Below are positions 50,111 through 59,810 of a stretch of 64,000 nt of DNA, piece by piece. Numbering within the stretch: position 1 is the first letter of the stretch; the number at the start of each line of letters is the position of its first letter. The DNA comes from Subsaximicrobium wynnwilliamsii (GTDB lineage: Bacteria; Bacteroidota; Bacteroidia; Flavobacteriales; Flavobacteriaceae). A program made the position numbers and the translations under genes. Under the pieces are notes generated by a model that searched no databases, was not told the DNA's origin, and saw nothing but the letters and a program-made list of their open reading frames with translations. Where the stretch lies: NCBI RefSeq assembly GCF_007997225.1, contig NZ_VORM01000004.1:186001-250000 (forward strand), in the 5' to 3' direction.

Positions 50111-51676
50111 TTAGTTAGTCAATTCAATTACCAAGGGGTTTGCAGGTTTAATTGCAGGACCATTTGTTCTTGATTTAATTTCAAATATTTGCACTTGTGA
50201 GCCACGAGGTGCACTGCTCAAAGCAGCTTTTGCAGCTCCGTTCAAACGATCTCCTGAAACTGTGATGGACGGTTTTCCTTCCACCTTGATTTTAAAGCCT
50301 GTTACTGTTAAAGGCAAATCGAAGTCGAAATCTTCCAATACCGCTTCAATTCTACCAATCTCAACATTCTTTCTTGGTAATTTAGCTGTCCCTATTTGAC
50401 CAGCAATCTGTCCAGAAGGCTTTGGTATATCCTTGATTCTAAACACCGCCTTGTCATTTACTTTAGAACCATCGTCTAAGGTTGCACTTACATTAATTGC
50501 AACTTCTCTTCCAGAGGTTGGCTTCATAGTGTATTTACCCATGCCTGATGCCTTAGTTAGACCAGCACCATTTGCAGTAACTTTGTTATCTGGAACACCT
50601 GCAAACGAAATGGTCATTGGGTTATCTACACCACGGTAGACCACATTCATCTTATCTGCAGAAATGGTTGCAGAGTTTGGTCTAGGCACTACCACATAGT
50701 TTCCTTTGATTGGGATTTCCAATGCCTTGCCATCTTCCAAAAACGTAAAGGTTCCATCAATTTTTTGCTCACCAACACCGCCTACATTAAAATCTAAGCG
50801 TGCAGCTCCTGTGGAGTCAATTGCTTCTTCCAAATCAACAGACTGTCCACCAATACTTAAACCTGTTGGAGTAACATTAGCGTATTTACCTAAAACCACT
50901 TTCCCTTGAAATTTCTCACCTGCAAAAAACGCAGACTTATCAGCAATTACAATGGCAGTATAGTTTTTAAGAGAGACCGCTTCATCCAATGTGTTGCCTA
51001 GGAATACGTTAAACATATTCGCTTCCGTCACCTTGACATCATTTTGCAATGCGGTTAGTTTGGTGTAAGAGGCAATCGCTGGGAATCCCTTAAAGTTGTA
51101 ATCCAACCATTCAATCTTTTTACCGTCTGTATTGGTTTTTGGCGTAGTGTTAAAGCGCTTTTCAAAGTTTTCGATAGCCCTCGTATATTTAACGTCGTCT
51201 CCAATGATTTTCTTGACTTCAGCTTTATAAGCGGCAATCTTTTCCATGAACTCCTGACCTTCTTTGGTCAATCTATCTCCAGTAAACCAAGCTTCATCCA
51301 AGATATCGGTTTTATCCATTTCTTCAAAAGGCAGCTTGCCGGTTTTGGGATCTACTTTATAATCACCTGTTTTAGTTATATTGCTCTTTAAGCTTTCCAA
51401 GTAGTTAAAAAACTCATCTGAAACCGTGCTGATTTGCTTCGCCTTTTCTGCGGCTGTTGCAAATTCTGCTGGTTTCTCTTCAGCTTTTGTTTCTAAGTTA
51501 GCCAATAACTTAGTGTTCATTTCTGTCATTGTCTCATTGGACTCTTCAAATTTAGCCTCCATTAGACCAAAGGCTGACAATACTTCTTTTGACATGTTCA
51601 TGGCTATCATCGCAATGAAGACCAGGTACATCAAGTTAATCATTTTCTGCCTTGCAGATAATTTTCCTCCTGCCAT
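50111..51676 (-). CDS. gldM: Gliding motility / type IX secretion protein GldM
   Basis: 521 residues. N-terminus MAGGKLSARQKMINLMYLVFIAMIAMNMSKEVLSAF is the single membrane helix that enters the GldL ring; the rest is a long periplasmic part of helical and immunoglobulin-like domains. With GldL it forms the proton-driven motor of the type IX system. Length is close to the family's usual 510-525. It lies 33 bp before gldN and 52 bp after gldL. Confidence 0.96.
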   Translation of the reverse strand: MAGGKLSARQKMINLMYLVFIAMIAMNMSKEVLSAFGLMEAKFEESNETMTEMNTKLLANLETKAEEKPAEFATAAEKAKQISTVSDEFFNYLESLKSNITKTGDYKVDPKTGKLPFEEMDKTDILDEAWFTGDRLTKEGQEFMEKIAAYKAEVKKIIGDDVKYTRAIENFEKRFNTTPKTNTDGKKIEWLDYNFKGFPAIASYTKLTALQNDVKVTEANMFNVFLGNTLDEAVSLKNYTAIVIADKSAFFAGEKFQGKVVLGKYANVTPTGLSIGGQSVDLEEAIDSTGAARLDFNVGGVGEQKIDGTFTFLEDGKALEIPIKGNYVVVPRPNSATISADKMNVVYRGVDNPMTISFAGVPDNKVTANGAGLTKASGMGKYTMKPTSGREVAINVSATLDDGSKVNDKAVFRIKDIPKPSGQIAGQIGTAKLPRKNVEIGRIEAVLEDFDFDLPLTVTGFKIKVEGKPSITVSGDRLNGAAKAALSSAPRGSQVQIFEIKSRTNGPAIKPANPLVIELTN

Positions 51677-51728
51677 CTTAATTAGTTTTTAGTGTTATTC
51701 ATTAATATTACTAGTTCAAAAAAACCAA

Positions 51729-52367
51729 TTAGTTTTTGTTCATTGCAGAGAGCATTCCACCGTAAACTCCATTAAGAGAAGATAGGTTAGATGCTAAAGA
51801 CTTCATTTGTTCTTTCAATTTGGTTGCGCTCTCAACCGACTCCTCATTGATGGTCGCTTGACGATTTGCACTTTCCATTTGCACTCTATAAAGACTGTTC
51901 AAGGATTCCATTTGAGCAGCAGCCAAAGACATTTCTTCGCTGTACTTTTTCTGTGCTGTCATTGCATCAACAGTTGGGCTAATTCCCTTAGCTGCACCTT
52001 CAAAATTTTTGATGCTAGTGCCTAGACTTGCCATTAACTCACCATCTATTTTGGCTTCTTTTAATAGACTATCCAATTTTTTGGATAACAAGCCTTCAGC
52101 ATCTTTAGGATCTTCACCTTTGATTTGCTTTTTGCCAAAATTTGCACCACCTGCCAATTCTGGATAAACCAAAGACCAATCCAAATCTGATTGTTGTCTT
52201 TCAAAAGCAGAAATTGTAAATACGATCGCTTCAACAACCATACCTATGGTAAGAATCAAAGAACCATAAGGCCAGTGTTGAATTTTAAATAATGCTCCAA
52301 GAATTACAATTGCCGCTCCTAGGCCATAGACCATATTCATTTGTGAGAGTTTACCTTTTTGTGCCAT
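51729..52367 (-). CDS. gldL: Gliding motility / type IX secretion motor protein GldL
   Basis: 212 residues. Two membrane helices (MVYGLGAAIVILGALFKIQHWPYGSLILTIGMVVEAIVFTISAF), including the conserved KIQHWPYG segment, then a cytoplasmic helical tail rich in Ala, Lys and Glu. GldL pentamers around two GldM helices convert proton flow to rotation. It sits 59 bp after gldK. Confidence 0.96.
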   Translation of the reverse strand: MAQKGKLSQMNMVYGLGAAIVILGALFKIQHWPYGSLILTIGMVVEAIVFTISAFERQQSDLDWSLVYPELAGGANFGKKQIKGEDPKDAEGLLSKKLDSLLKEAKIDGELMASLGTSIKNFEGAAKGISPTVDAMTAQKKYSEEMSLAAAQMESLNSLYRVQMESANRQATINEESVESATKLKEQMKSLASNLSSLNGVYGGMLSAMNKN

Positions 52368-52426
52368 AATTTTTTTTTGATTTAAGTTGAGTAATCGATT
52401 AATTTAGTTGTGTTAATTAGTTTGAA

Positions 52427-53797
52427 TTAATTGGTTGCGGCATTTTTGGTGACCTCGGTCCCTAAATAGTCCTGTACGGTTCTAAAGCCAATGTAACTTC
52501 TTGCGGAATCGGCATACTCATAATCCCGTGAGCTTACCTGCAAGAAATAAGCAACATCCTTCCAAGATCCGCCACGAACAACCTTACGTTCATTATCAGG
52601 ATCATTCACAGTTGGATTGAAGGTCGCCATGTATTCATAAGACGCAGCATCATAAGACCCTTGCACCCACTCAGAAACGTTACCAGCCATGTTGTATAAG
52701 TTGAAATCGTTAGGCTCATAAGAATCGGCTTCTACAGTGTAAAGTGCTGCATCGGCGGCGTAATCTCCTCTTAAAGGTTTGAAATTGGCCATAAAACAAC
52801 CACGGTCGTTCTTAATGTATGGGCCACCCCATGGAAAAGTCGCGCCTTGAAGACCACCTCTTGCAGCATATTCCCATTCTGCTTCTGAAGGTAATCTATA
52901 GGTATTCACATTATGCTTGCCTCTTTTCTTTCTATCGGCATTGTGATAAAGTGTTCTCCACTGGCAAAACGCATTGGCTTGTTTCCAAGACACACCAACT
53001 ACTGGATAGTTACTGTAGGCATCATGCCAAAAATAATCGTTGTGCATTGGCTCATTGTAAGAATAAGAAAAATCTCTAATCCAAGCAGTTGTATCTGGAT
53101 ACACTTTGACTTCTTCAGTTACCAAAACATCACTGCGTTTCAAGCTTCTGTCTTTTACGGCTTTCTTGATATCCATATACGTGTACTGGAACTTAAACTT
53201 GTCCACATCCCAAGTACGTTGACCGTTGTAAGACTCTTCAATAGGCAAATACATGGTGTCCATGACTTCAGCGTAATACTCATCAGGATAATCTGCAGTG
53301 TCAAAAACAAGCTGTATATCGCGATTCAATTTTCTGCTTTCGTAACCTGTTGGTCCCAAACCAGCGTAATTATCGTACATATACTGCTCGTAAACTGTCA
53401 TATTTGCTGGATCTGCATCCATAAATGCAAATTCACCAATACCACCGTTTCCTGGAGTTTCGCCAATATCATCGGCAAGAATGGCCAGCTTCAATCGTAA
53501 GGTCGAGTCACGTACCCATTCTACGAATTGGCGGTACTCTGAATTTGTAATTTCCGTTTCGTCCATATAAAAGGCTCTCACGGTGACCGTTTTTGTTGGA
53601 GCATCTTGAACTCCCGGTAAATCGTCATCTGACTTCCCCATAATAAAAGCGCCACCAGGTACAAGTGTCATACCGTAAGGCTTTTCAGGATGCCATTTCT
53701 TTCCTTTAACTCCAACAAGTTGACCTCTGTCACCAGAGTTGCAACCAACTAAGAGAGCTAAAACAGCTGTTAATAAAGCAAACTTTTTAAAATTCAT
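52427..53797 (-). CDS. gldK: Gliding motility lipoprotein GldK
   Basis: 456 residues with a lipobox (LTAVLALLVGCNSGDRG). The body is a formylglycine-generating-enzyme/sulfatase-modifying fold: MTLVPGGAFIMGKSDDD, MDETEITNSEYRQFVEWV, NTYRLPSEAEWEYAARGGLQGATFPWGG, YNMAGNVSEWVQGSYD, VVRGGSWKDVAYFLQVSSRDY. In GldK (PorK) this fold is structural, forming with GldN the ring under the outer membrane. First gene of gldKLMN, 184 bp after the arginase-fold gene, with no strong promoter motif seen. Confidence 0.95.
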   Translation of the reverse strand: MNFKKFALLTAVLALLVGCNSGDRGQLVGVKGKKWHPEKPYGMTLVPGGAFIMGKSDDDLPGVQDAPTKTVTVRAFYMDETEITNSEYRQFVEWVRDSTLRLKLAILADDIGETPGNGGIGEFAFMDADPANMTVYEQYMYDNYAGLGPTGYESRKLNRDIQLVFDTADYPDEYYAEVMDTMYLPIEESYNGQRTWDVDKFKFQYTYMDIKKAVKDRSLKRSDVLVTEEVKVYPDTTAWIRDFSYSYNEPMHNDYFWHDAYSNYPVVGVSWKQANAFCQWRTLYHNADRKKRGKHNVNTYRLPSEAEWEYAARGGLQGATFPWGGPYIKNDRGCFMANFKPLRGDYAADAALYTVEADSYEPNDFNLYNMAGNVSEWVQGSYDAASYEYMATFNPTVNDPDNERKVVRGGSWKDVAYFLQVSSRDYEYADSARSYIGFRTVQDYLGTEVTKNAATN

Positions 53798-53981
53798 AGA
53801 AACTCGAGGTTAAATTGTTTAGTTGTAATCGTGCGTAAATTTGCGCTTAATGTTTTCAAGGCGGTAAACATATTTATATAATTTGTAATTACCAACTTTT
53901 TTCTACTTTTTTTGCAGTTAATCCCTAAAAGTTAACATTTCGTCGATTAAAAACACGTTCAAATGCGAATTCACGGGCTAA

Positions 53982-55148
53982 TTAGAAGCTATTTTTTTTA
54001 TACGCCTTATACCATCGTTCTGGTATTTTACCGTGACTTGCCTCCATATAGTCTTCATGAGTGCAAGGTAATAACGCATGCTTTTTTAATTTATTATTAA
54101 CATTTGGCAAAAAAGGTATTTCTATCCACCAACGGCCTGATTTTATACTCTTATAAAAAATCAGTTCGTCATCATCTATCAAGACATTGAATTTTTGATG
54201 CTGATCCTCTTTTGCAAAATCATCATCATTTACCCTACAGTTGACACCTTCAATAAAATACCAAATCATTTGGGAAATCAACATGGGCGTAGTGTCCAAC
54301 GCCTTGGTAGGTTTAAATTCATAAATGCCAAATGAGGATACCTTATTACTAATACCTGCATAACGTGCAATGGCACAGATTTCCTTTCCATCAAAACCAT
54401 TGGGTGAATACTTTTGGTTGTCACCAAGCTCTGAAGCTCTGACCGATTTTAAGTCTATGCTCACAATATGTGCATCTCGCATCACGGGCTCTACCAAGTT
54501 GAGCTTATTGCTCACCTCTCCCAAACGATAAGCTTCAAAATAAAGCTTCTCCATCAAATCGATTTCTTCTTGAGAATTGAAATAGGTTTGGTATCCAATC
54601 GCCGAGTAATTGAACAAATTATAGGGTTGCTCCAAGATTATTTTTCCGAGGAAACTATTGTTTTTCATCTCGATGGACACATCGCCCAAATCAAAATTGC
54701 TATCCACATTAACGATATTGACCATAGGCGCCATGGTATCATAAGCGCGATAATTGGCATAGGTCAAGTCTTGACTACCCCCTAAAATGATGGGGATGAT
54801 TTTTTTCTCTATTAAAAGTGAAATGGTCGTTTTAAGAGCGTAGTAAGTGTCTTCAACTGAATCGCCTGGAAGAATGTCTCCCAAATCTGCCATGGTCGTA
54901 TTCCAATTTCCTGGAAATAGCGAATACAATGAGGTTCTGATGGTTTCTAAACCGAAGGATTGGCCTGTATAATTAACATCATTGCGATGTTCCAAAACGC
55001 CAATGATAGCCAACTGCACACCATCCAACTCTGGAATGCCTTCTGTTTTGGAGTGAATTCGTATTTTTTTGCCGAGCGCCTGTGCAGAAAGCGTCGCATT
55101 ATGCGATAGCACTTCCTCTGAAACTGGAGACAAAAAATTAAAATTCAT
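53982..55148 (-). CDS. Arginase/formimidoylglutamase-fold protein, metal site degenerate
   Basis: 388 residues of the ureohydrolase fold. The segments that normally hold the two manganese ions are altered: GGSQD (123-127) where active enzymes have GGxH, VDSNFD (148-153) in place of DAHxD, and SIDLKSVRASE (230-240) in place of SxDxDxxDP. The protein is therefore probably not a usual arginase or formiminoglutamase, although it is often named formimidoylglutamase in Flavobacteria. It begins 7 bp after topA and lies just before gldK, so its role may be linked to that conserved cluster. Confidence 0.82.
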   Translation of the reverse strand: MNFNFLSPVSEEVLSHNATLSAQALGKKIRIHSKTEGIPELDGVQLAIIGVLEHRNDVNYTGQSFGLETIRTSLYSLFPGNWNTTMADLGDILPGDSVEDTYYALKTTISLLIEKKIIPIILGGSQDLTYANYRAYDTMAPMVNIVNVDSNFDLGDVSIEMKNNSFLGKIILEQPYNLFNYSAIGYQTYFNSQEEIDLMEKLYFEAYRLGEVSNKLNLVEPVMRDAHIVSIDLKSVRASELGDNQKYSPNGFDGKEICAIARYAGISNKVSSFGIYEFKPTKALDTTPMLISQMIWYFIEGVNCRVNDDDFAKEDQHQKFNVLIDDDELIFYKSIKSGRWWIEIPFLPNVNNKLKKHALLPCTHEDYMEASHGKIPERWYKAYKKNSF

Positions 55149-55155
55149 TTACTGC

Positions 55156-57714
55156 TTATTTTTTGGAAGATGATTTTTTGCTGCCTGCTTTCTTTGTAGT
55201 GCTTGTTTTCTTGGCGGTGGACTTCTTAGCGGTCTTTGCGCCCTTCTTTTTTGCCGCAGCCTTTTTCTTTGGTGCTTTCTTAGCCAATTCTGCCATGGCG
55301 GCTTCCAGGGTCATATCGCTAACATCCACAGTTTTTGGAAGCTCCACTTTGGTTTTCCCCTTGATAATGTTATGCCTTCCCCATCTGGCCTTCTCTACTC
55401 TCACGCCCTCTGCTTCCCAGTTGTGAATTACCTTGTCCTTCTCCTTTTGGATTTTGGTCTCAATCAACTCTACAATATCGTCGTCAGATAGATCGTCCCA
55501 ATCGTATTTCTTGTTCACATTGATGAACATGTTGTTCCACTTTATATAAGGTCCAAAACGCCCTTTTCCTTTTTGAACAGGTAAATCTTGGAACATATAT
55601 ATAGGAGCATCTGCTTTTTGCTTTTCCTTGATGAGTTCAATCGCCACATCTTTTTCAACATCCACAGGATTTGTACCTGCTGGAAGCGAGACAAAGATCT
55701 CTCCATGTTTCACGTAAGGCCCATAACGGCCATTATTGACCTCCACATTTTCGCCTTCATAAGTACCCAATTGCTTTGGTAATTGAAACAATTCCATCGC
55801 TTCCTCATAAGTAATGGAGGTTAATTGTTGGTCTGGCGATAAACTGGCAAATTGTGGTTTTTCCTCGTCGTCAACCGTACCAATTTGTACCATAGGCCCA
55901 AATTTACCCAAACGCACGCTTACCTGCTTTCCGGTTTTTGGATCTTTGCCCAAAATACGTTCACCCGACTCACGCTCGGCATTTTCCTGAACATCTTCCA
56001 CTCTTGGATGAAACTCCTTGTAGAAGTTTTTCATCATTTTCTTCCAATCTTCCTTGCCTTCAGCAATTTGATCAAAGTCGGCTTCTACTTTGGCAGTGAA
56101 GTTATAATCTAAAATCCCACCAAAATGGGTCACCAAAAAATCTGTAACGATCATCCCAATATCGGTTGGGATCAATTTGCCCTTATCGCTATTGGTTTTT
56201 TCGGTTAAGGTTTTATCCTTTATATTGCCTTCTTGAAGCGTCAATTGTGTGTAATCACGTTCTACGCCTTCATTGGCACCTTTGTCTACATAATTCCTGT
56301 TTTGAATCGTCGAGATGGTTGGTGCGTAAGTTGATGGTCGGCCAATGCCTAATTCCTCCAATTGTTTTACCAATGAGGCTTCCGTATACCGGTATGGCGG
56401 TCTTGAGAAGCGCTGGGTCGCTGTGATGCAACTGTTCAATAAGGTTTCATTGACCTTCATGGCTGGCAACATCCCATCTTGTTCGGTATCTTCATCATCA
56501 GTCCCTTCCAAATACACCTTTAGAAAACCTTCAAACTTAATGACCTCACCGTTAGCAGTAAAGGTTTCAGCATGTGTGCTGGCTTCTATTTTTACATTGG
56601 TACGTTCCAATTGGGCATCGCTCATTTGTGAGGCGATGGCGCGTTTCCAAACCAAATCGTATAACCGTGCTTGGTCGCGTTCTATATTGACACTGTGTGT
56701 ATTGAAATCGGTTGGTCTAATGGCCTCGTGTGCTTCTTGAGCGCCTTTGGACTTCCCTTTATAAGTTCTTGGTTTGCTGAATTTACTGCCGTAAGCCGAT
56801 TCAATTTCGGCCTGTGCTCCTTTTCTGGCTTCTTCGGAAAGGTTCACACTATCGGTTCTCATATAAGTAATCAAACCCGCTTCATATAAACGTTGGGCAT
56901 TGCTCATAGTTCTTCCCACGGAATAGCCTAGTTTACGGGCAGCTTCCTGCTGTAAAGTGGAAGTTGTAAACGGTGCGGCTGGCGATTTCTTGGCAGGTTT
57001 CTTCTGAAGGTCTGCCACCTTGAATTCGGCTTTGGCATTATCTTCAAGAAATTTATAGGCCTCTTCTTTGGTTGAGAAATTCTTCGGAAGCTTCGCCTTA
57101 AAACTCTGTCCATCTTCATTGGAGAATTCGGCATCGATACGGTAGGAAGCTTCTGCGGTAAAATTCTGGATGTCACGCTCACGCTCAACAATCAAGCGCA
57201 CAGAAACCGATTGCACGCGTCCTGCTGAAAGGCCGCCCTTGACTTTACGCCATAACACTGGTGATAACTCATAACCTACAATACGGTCTAAAACCCGACG
57301 CGCCTGTTGAGCGTCTACCAAGTCATAATCAATGCCTCTTGGGTTTTCAATCGCCTTTTGAATGGCCGATTTGGTAATCTCGTGAAAAACGATTCGTTTG
57401 GTCTTGGCCTTATCGAGATTTAACGATTCTGCCAAATGCCATGCAATGGCTTCTCCCTCGCGATCCTCATCACTCGCTAACCAAACCATATCTGCTTTTT
57501 TCGCGAGCTCCTTCAATTTCTTGACAATATCCTTTTTGTCTTTCGATACTTGATATTTAGGCGCAAAATCACCCTCAACATCAACCCCCAATTCCTTGGA
57601 AGGTAAATCGGCAATGTGTCCAAAACTGGATTCGACCTTATAGTCCTTTCCTAAAAATTTTTCAATGGTTTTGGCTTTTGCTGGGGACTCTACGATAACT
57701 AAATTCTTCGGCAT
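55156..57714 (-). CDS. topA: DNA topoisomerase I
   Basis: 852 residues. Toprim domain (VIVESPAKAKTIEKFLG; WLASDEDREGEAIAWHLAE), active-site Tyr284 in AGLITYMRTDS, and type IA core motifs (VDAQQARRVLDRIVGYELSP). After the zinc-free C-terminal repeats (GRYGPYVKHGEIFVSLP; KGRFGPYIKWNNMFINV) comes a long Lys/Ala tail of histone-like character. It relaxes negative supercoils by single-strand passage. It shares the transcript with the arginase-fold gene 7 bp downstream. Confidence 0.96.
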   Translation of the reverse strand: MPKNLVIVESPAKAKTIEKFLGKDYKVESSFGHIADLPSKELGVDVEGDFAPKYQVSKDKKDIVKKLKELAKKADMVWLASDEDREGEAIAWHLAESLNLDKAKTKRIVFHEITKSAIQKAIENPRGIDYDLVDAQQARRVLDRIVGYELSPVLWRKVKGGLSAGRVQSVSVRLIVERERDIQNFTAEASYRIDAEFSNEDGQSFKAKLPKNFSTKEEAYKFLEDNAKAEFKVADLQKKPAKKSPAAPFTTSTLQQEAARKLGYSVGRTMSNAQRLYEAGLITYMRTDSVNLSEEARKGAQAEIESAYGSKFSKPRTYKGKSKGAQEAHEAIRPTDFNTHSVNIERDQARLYDLVWKRAIASQMSDAQLERTNVKIEASTHAETFTANGEVIKFEGFLKVYLEGTDDEDTEQDGMLPAMKVNETLLNSCITATQRFSRPPYRYTEASLVKQLEELGIGRPSTYAPTISTIQNRNYVDKGANEGVERDYTQLTLQEGNIKDKTLTEKTNSDKGKLIPTDIGMIVTDFLVTHFGGILDYNFTAKVEADFDQIAEGKEDWKKMMKNFYKEFHPRVEDVQENAERESGERILGKDPKTGKQVSVRLGKFGPMVQIGTVDDEEKPQFASLSPDQQLTSITYEEAMELFQLPKQLGTYEGENVEVNNGRYGPYVKHGEIFVSLPAGTNPVDVEKDVAIELIKEKQKADAPIYMFQDLPVQKGKGRFGPYIKWNNMFINVNKKYDWDDLSDDDIVELIETKIQKEKDKVIHNWEAEGVRVEKARWGRHNIIKGKTKVELPKTVDVSDMTLEAAMAELAKKAPKKKAAAKKKGAKTAKKSTAKKTSTTKKAGSKKSSSKK

Positions 57715-57733
57715 ATGTGGATGTTTAGAGCTA

Positions 57734-57741
57734 CAAATGTA
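57734..57741 (-). promoter_or_regulatory. Candidate -7 promoter box of topA
   Basis: The minus strand reads TACATTTG, matching the TAnnTTTG box, 20 bases before the topA ATG. No good -33 TTTG is visible. Confidence 0.5.
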
Positions 57742-57828
57742 TGTGAAAAAAAAGTTATCTTCCTAATTTAAACGAATATCACTAGCATTTTATCCTAAAA
57801 AGTACGGAGCTTGTCCAATAAACCGAAT

Positions 57829-57861
57829 AAAAAAAGCCTGAGAATTTTCAGGCTTTTTTTT
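57829..57861. terminator. Bidirectional Rho-independent terminator
   Basis: AAAAAGCCTGA and TCAGGCTTTTT pair perfectly (57831-57841 with 57848-57858) around GAATTT, with T runs on either strand. It lies 18 bases after the LVIVD-repeat gene's stop. Confidence 0.9.
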
Positions 57862-57878
57862 ACAGAATAACGGTTTTT

Positions 57879-59102
57879 TTAATTGAGATTGAAAGTGCTC
57901 AACAGCACGATGTTATTTTGGTCATCATAGTTGTATTGATAAAGTGCCGCGTCGGAAATCATCAACAATCGATCCTCCAAAGGAATGACATCGGTCGCCT
58001 GCACATCACTAAAAACATGTAACAGCTGCAGATCTAACGGATTGGTCTTATCGTAAATTTTCAAGCCTGAGGCTCCATCACAAACAAAAAGATCATTCCC
58101 TTTAAAACCAAGCCCATAAGGACTGTCTAACGCGTGCTGTGCAACAAGCGTAGGATTACTTTTATCGCTAATATCTATGACCTCTAGGGTGCTTAACTCT
58201 TGTCCGCAAGCATTACCACCCCTTAGGGTCAAATAGGCGTAATCACCATCAACGACGACGGGGTCACAGCCATCCCAATGGGTAAACATAGACACATATT
58301 CTGGTGCAGCTGGATTGGCGATACTATTGATAAACATGCCATTGCTCCCACCGAGATACAGAAAACCATCTGCATGAAACATGGTTTCTATATTCCAGCC
58401 TGCCGTATTGGTATTGACTAAATTGGGCTGTGATAAATTGGAGATGTCGAAGGTTTTAAGTTCAAAGCTCCCCACCGTATATAAAAAATCATTCACAATT
58501 TGAAAACGCGCTAGAGAGCCGCCCGTACCCACAGTATTCGTTGCTAAAGAATTATCAGAAAAAAAAGATTCATTATAATTTACAATTTCTGTGCGCTCCT
58601 CAACGCGCCAACCCACAATAACTTGGGAATCGGCATCAAAATTACTGTAATCTGCTGCTTGAACCTCGGCTGGCATTTGATAATCGGAGTAATAGTTGAA
58701 CACATCTTCTAAGCGCTCGACCTCATGAATTAAATTAATATTGGAAATATCAAACACCACTAAATCAATGGCGTTATCGGCATATAAAAAATCATTCTTA
58801 ATCGAAATATCCTCGTTTCCCGGAATATTGATATAGCTTACCACCTGTGGCGCTGTGGGGTCACTGTTATCTATAACGTGCACACCCTTGTGCTTTTCGT
58901 TGATGAAGATGTAATTTTGATAGGCGTAAATTTTACCAACGCTGGCTATTGGCTTAGGCGCTTGAACAGCAACTTGGGATCTCCATTCAACCTTGGTCAT
59001 AGTCTCTGGGATACCCAAGGTGTAGGTATAGGTTTCAACTTGGTCGTCCTTGTTGCAAGACCAAAGGAAACAGACCACTAAAAAAAGAGCGAAATTTTTC
59101 AT
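57879..59102 (-). CDS. LVIVD-repeat lipoprotein (beta-propeller-like)
   Basis: 407 residues with a lipobox (MKNFALFLVVCFLWSCNKDD). The sequence repeats the theme 'D-I-S-N/D-x-x-x-P-x-x-V' after Y-L-Y/A-x strands (KGVHVIDNSDPTAPQVVSYI; LVVFDISNINLIHEVE; LKTFDISNLSQPNLVN; TLEVIDISDKSNPTLVAQ; LKIYDKTNPLDLQLLH), the LVIVD motif of beta-propeller-like surface proteins. Function unknown, likely ligand or protein binding. A small lipoprotein gene lies 21 bp upstream in the same direction. Confidence 0.85.
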   Translation of the reverse strand: MKNFALFLVVCFLWSCNKDDQVETYTYTLGIPETMTKVEWRSQVAVQAPKPIASVGKIYAYQNYIFINEKHKGVHVIDNSDPTAPQVVSYINIPGNEDISIKNDFLYADNAIDLVVFDISNINLIHEVERLEDVFNYYSDYQMPAEVQAADYSNFDADSQVIVGWRVEERTEIVNYNESFFSDNSLATNTVGTGGSLARFQIVNDFLYTVGSFELKTFDISNLSQPNLVNTNTAGWNIETMFHADGFLYLGGSNGMFINSIANPAAPEYVSMFTHWDGCDPVVVDGDYAYLTLRGGNACGQELSTLEVIDISDKSNPTLVAQHALDSPYGLGFKGNDLFVCDGASGLKIYDKTNPLDLQLLHVFSDVQATDVIPLEDRLLMISDAALYQYNYDDQNNIVLLSTFNLN

Positions 59103-59123
59103 CTTTATAAAGGTTCAATGTTG

Positions 59124-59567
59124 TTAGTATATATAGGTCAAAGATTCATCCAAACCATCAATATTCAAAATGACCGAATGATCTTCTGGAGTTTGAAGAT
59201 TTGCAAGGTCAAAAACACGAGTTTGGCTAACAAAGGCTTGACAGTCTTCCAAATTAGAAAACACCAATTTCAAATCACGTTGTACAGGATTCGATTCTGC
59301 AATGTCGCCAGAATCTAACAGTACCAAACTCCAATTACTGCCATCGCAACCACTTGCAGCTATTTCTACATTAAGGCAATTGCCCGTTATGTTGGCACTC
59401 ACCATGTCATAATTGTTGGACTCAGCCGCATTGTAATACCCATAATCGATTACCGCAGCTGGACCACAATTACCGTCAACTTCATCATCATCGCTACATT
59501 TTGAATTGACAAATAAGAACGCAAAACATAAGCACAATATTAGATACTTGGGCAATTTCGAAAACAT
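59124..59567 (-). CDS. Small lipoprotein, unknown function
   Basis: 147 residues with a lipoprotein-like signal (YLILCLCFAFLFVNSKCSDDDE), then a beta-rich body with three further cysteines (GNCGPAAVIDYGYYN; ITGNCLNVEIAASGCDGSNWSLVLLDSG). Not recognised. It is 21 bp upstream of the LVIVD-repeat gene and probably co-transcribed with it. Confidence 0.7.
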   Translation of the reverse strand: MFSKLPKYLILCLCFAFLFVNSKCSDDDEVDGNCGPAAVIDYGYYNAAESNNYDMVSANITGNCLNVEIAASGCDGSNWSLVLLDSGDIAESNPVQRDLKLVFSNLEDCQAFVSQTRVFDLANLQTPEDHSVILNIDGLDESLTYIY

Positions 59568-59737
59568 ACACCTTTTTTTAATTAGATACCAAAATGCTGA
59601 AACGTTGCGTCAAACTAGTTACAATTTTCAAATTTTTCCATTTGACCAGGCTAAGCAAAAAACTAATCGCGCAATAATAGGCATTTCATGGAAAAATATA
59701 ATTTTCTTGCATACAAATTAAAAATCACTGCTGACAC

Positions 59738-59770
59738 TTTGTCACAACATTTAAATTTATAGTATCTTTG
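59738..59770 (+). promoter_or_regulatory. miaB promoter
   Basis: TTTG at 59738-59741 and TATCTTTG at 59763-59770 match the Bacteroidetes -33/-7 pattern with a 21-base spacer. The predicted start of transcription is near 59777, leaving a leader of about 35 bases before ATG 59811. Confidence 0.6.
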
Positions 59771-59810
59771 CAAGTTCAATCAAAACCCCTTGAACAAAAG
59801 GCAAATCAAT

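Noticed and set aside
52913-53500. 195-codon plus frame opposite gldK
   Set aside because: Antisense of a conserved GldK gene; Cys/Ile/His-rich without any recognised feature.
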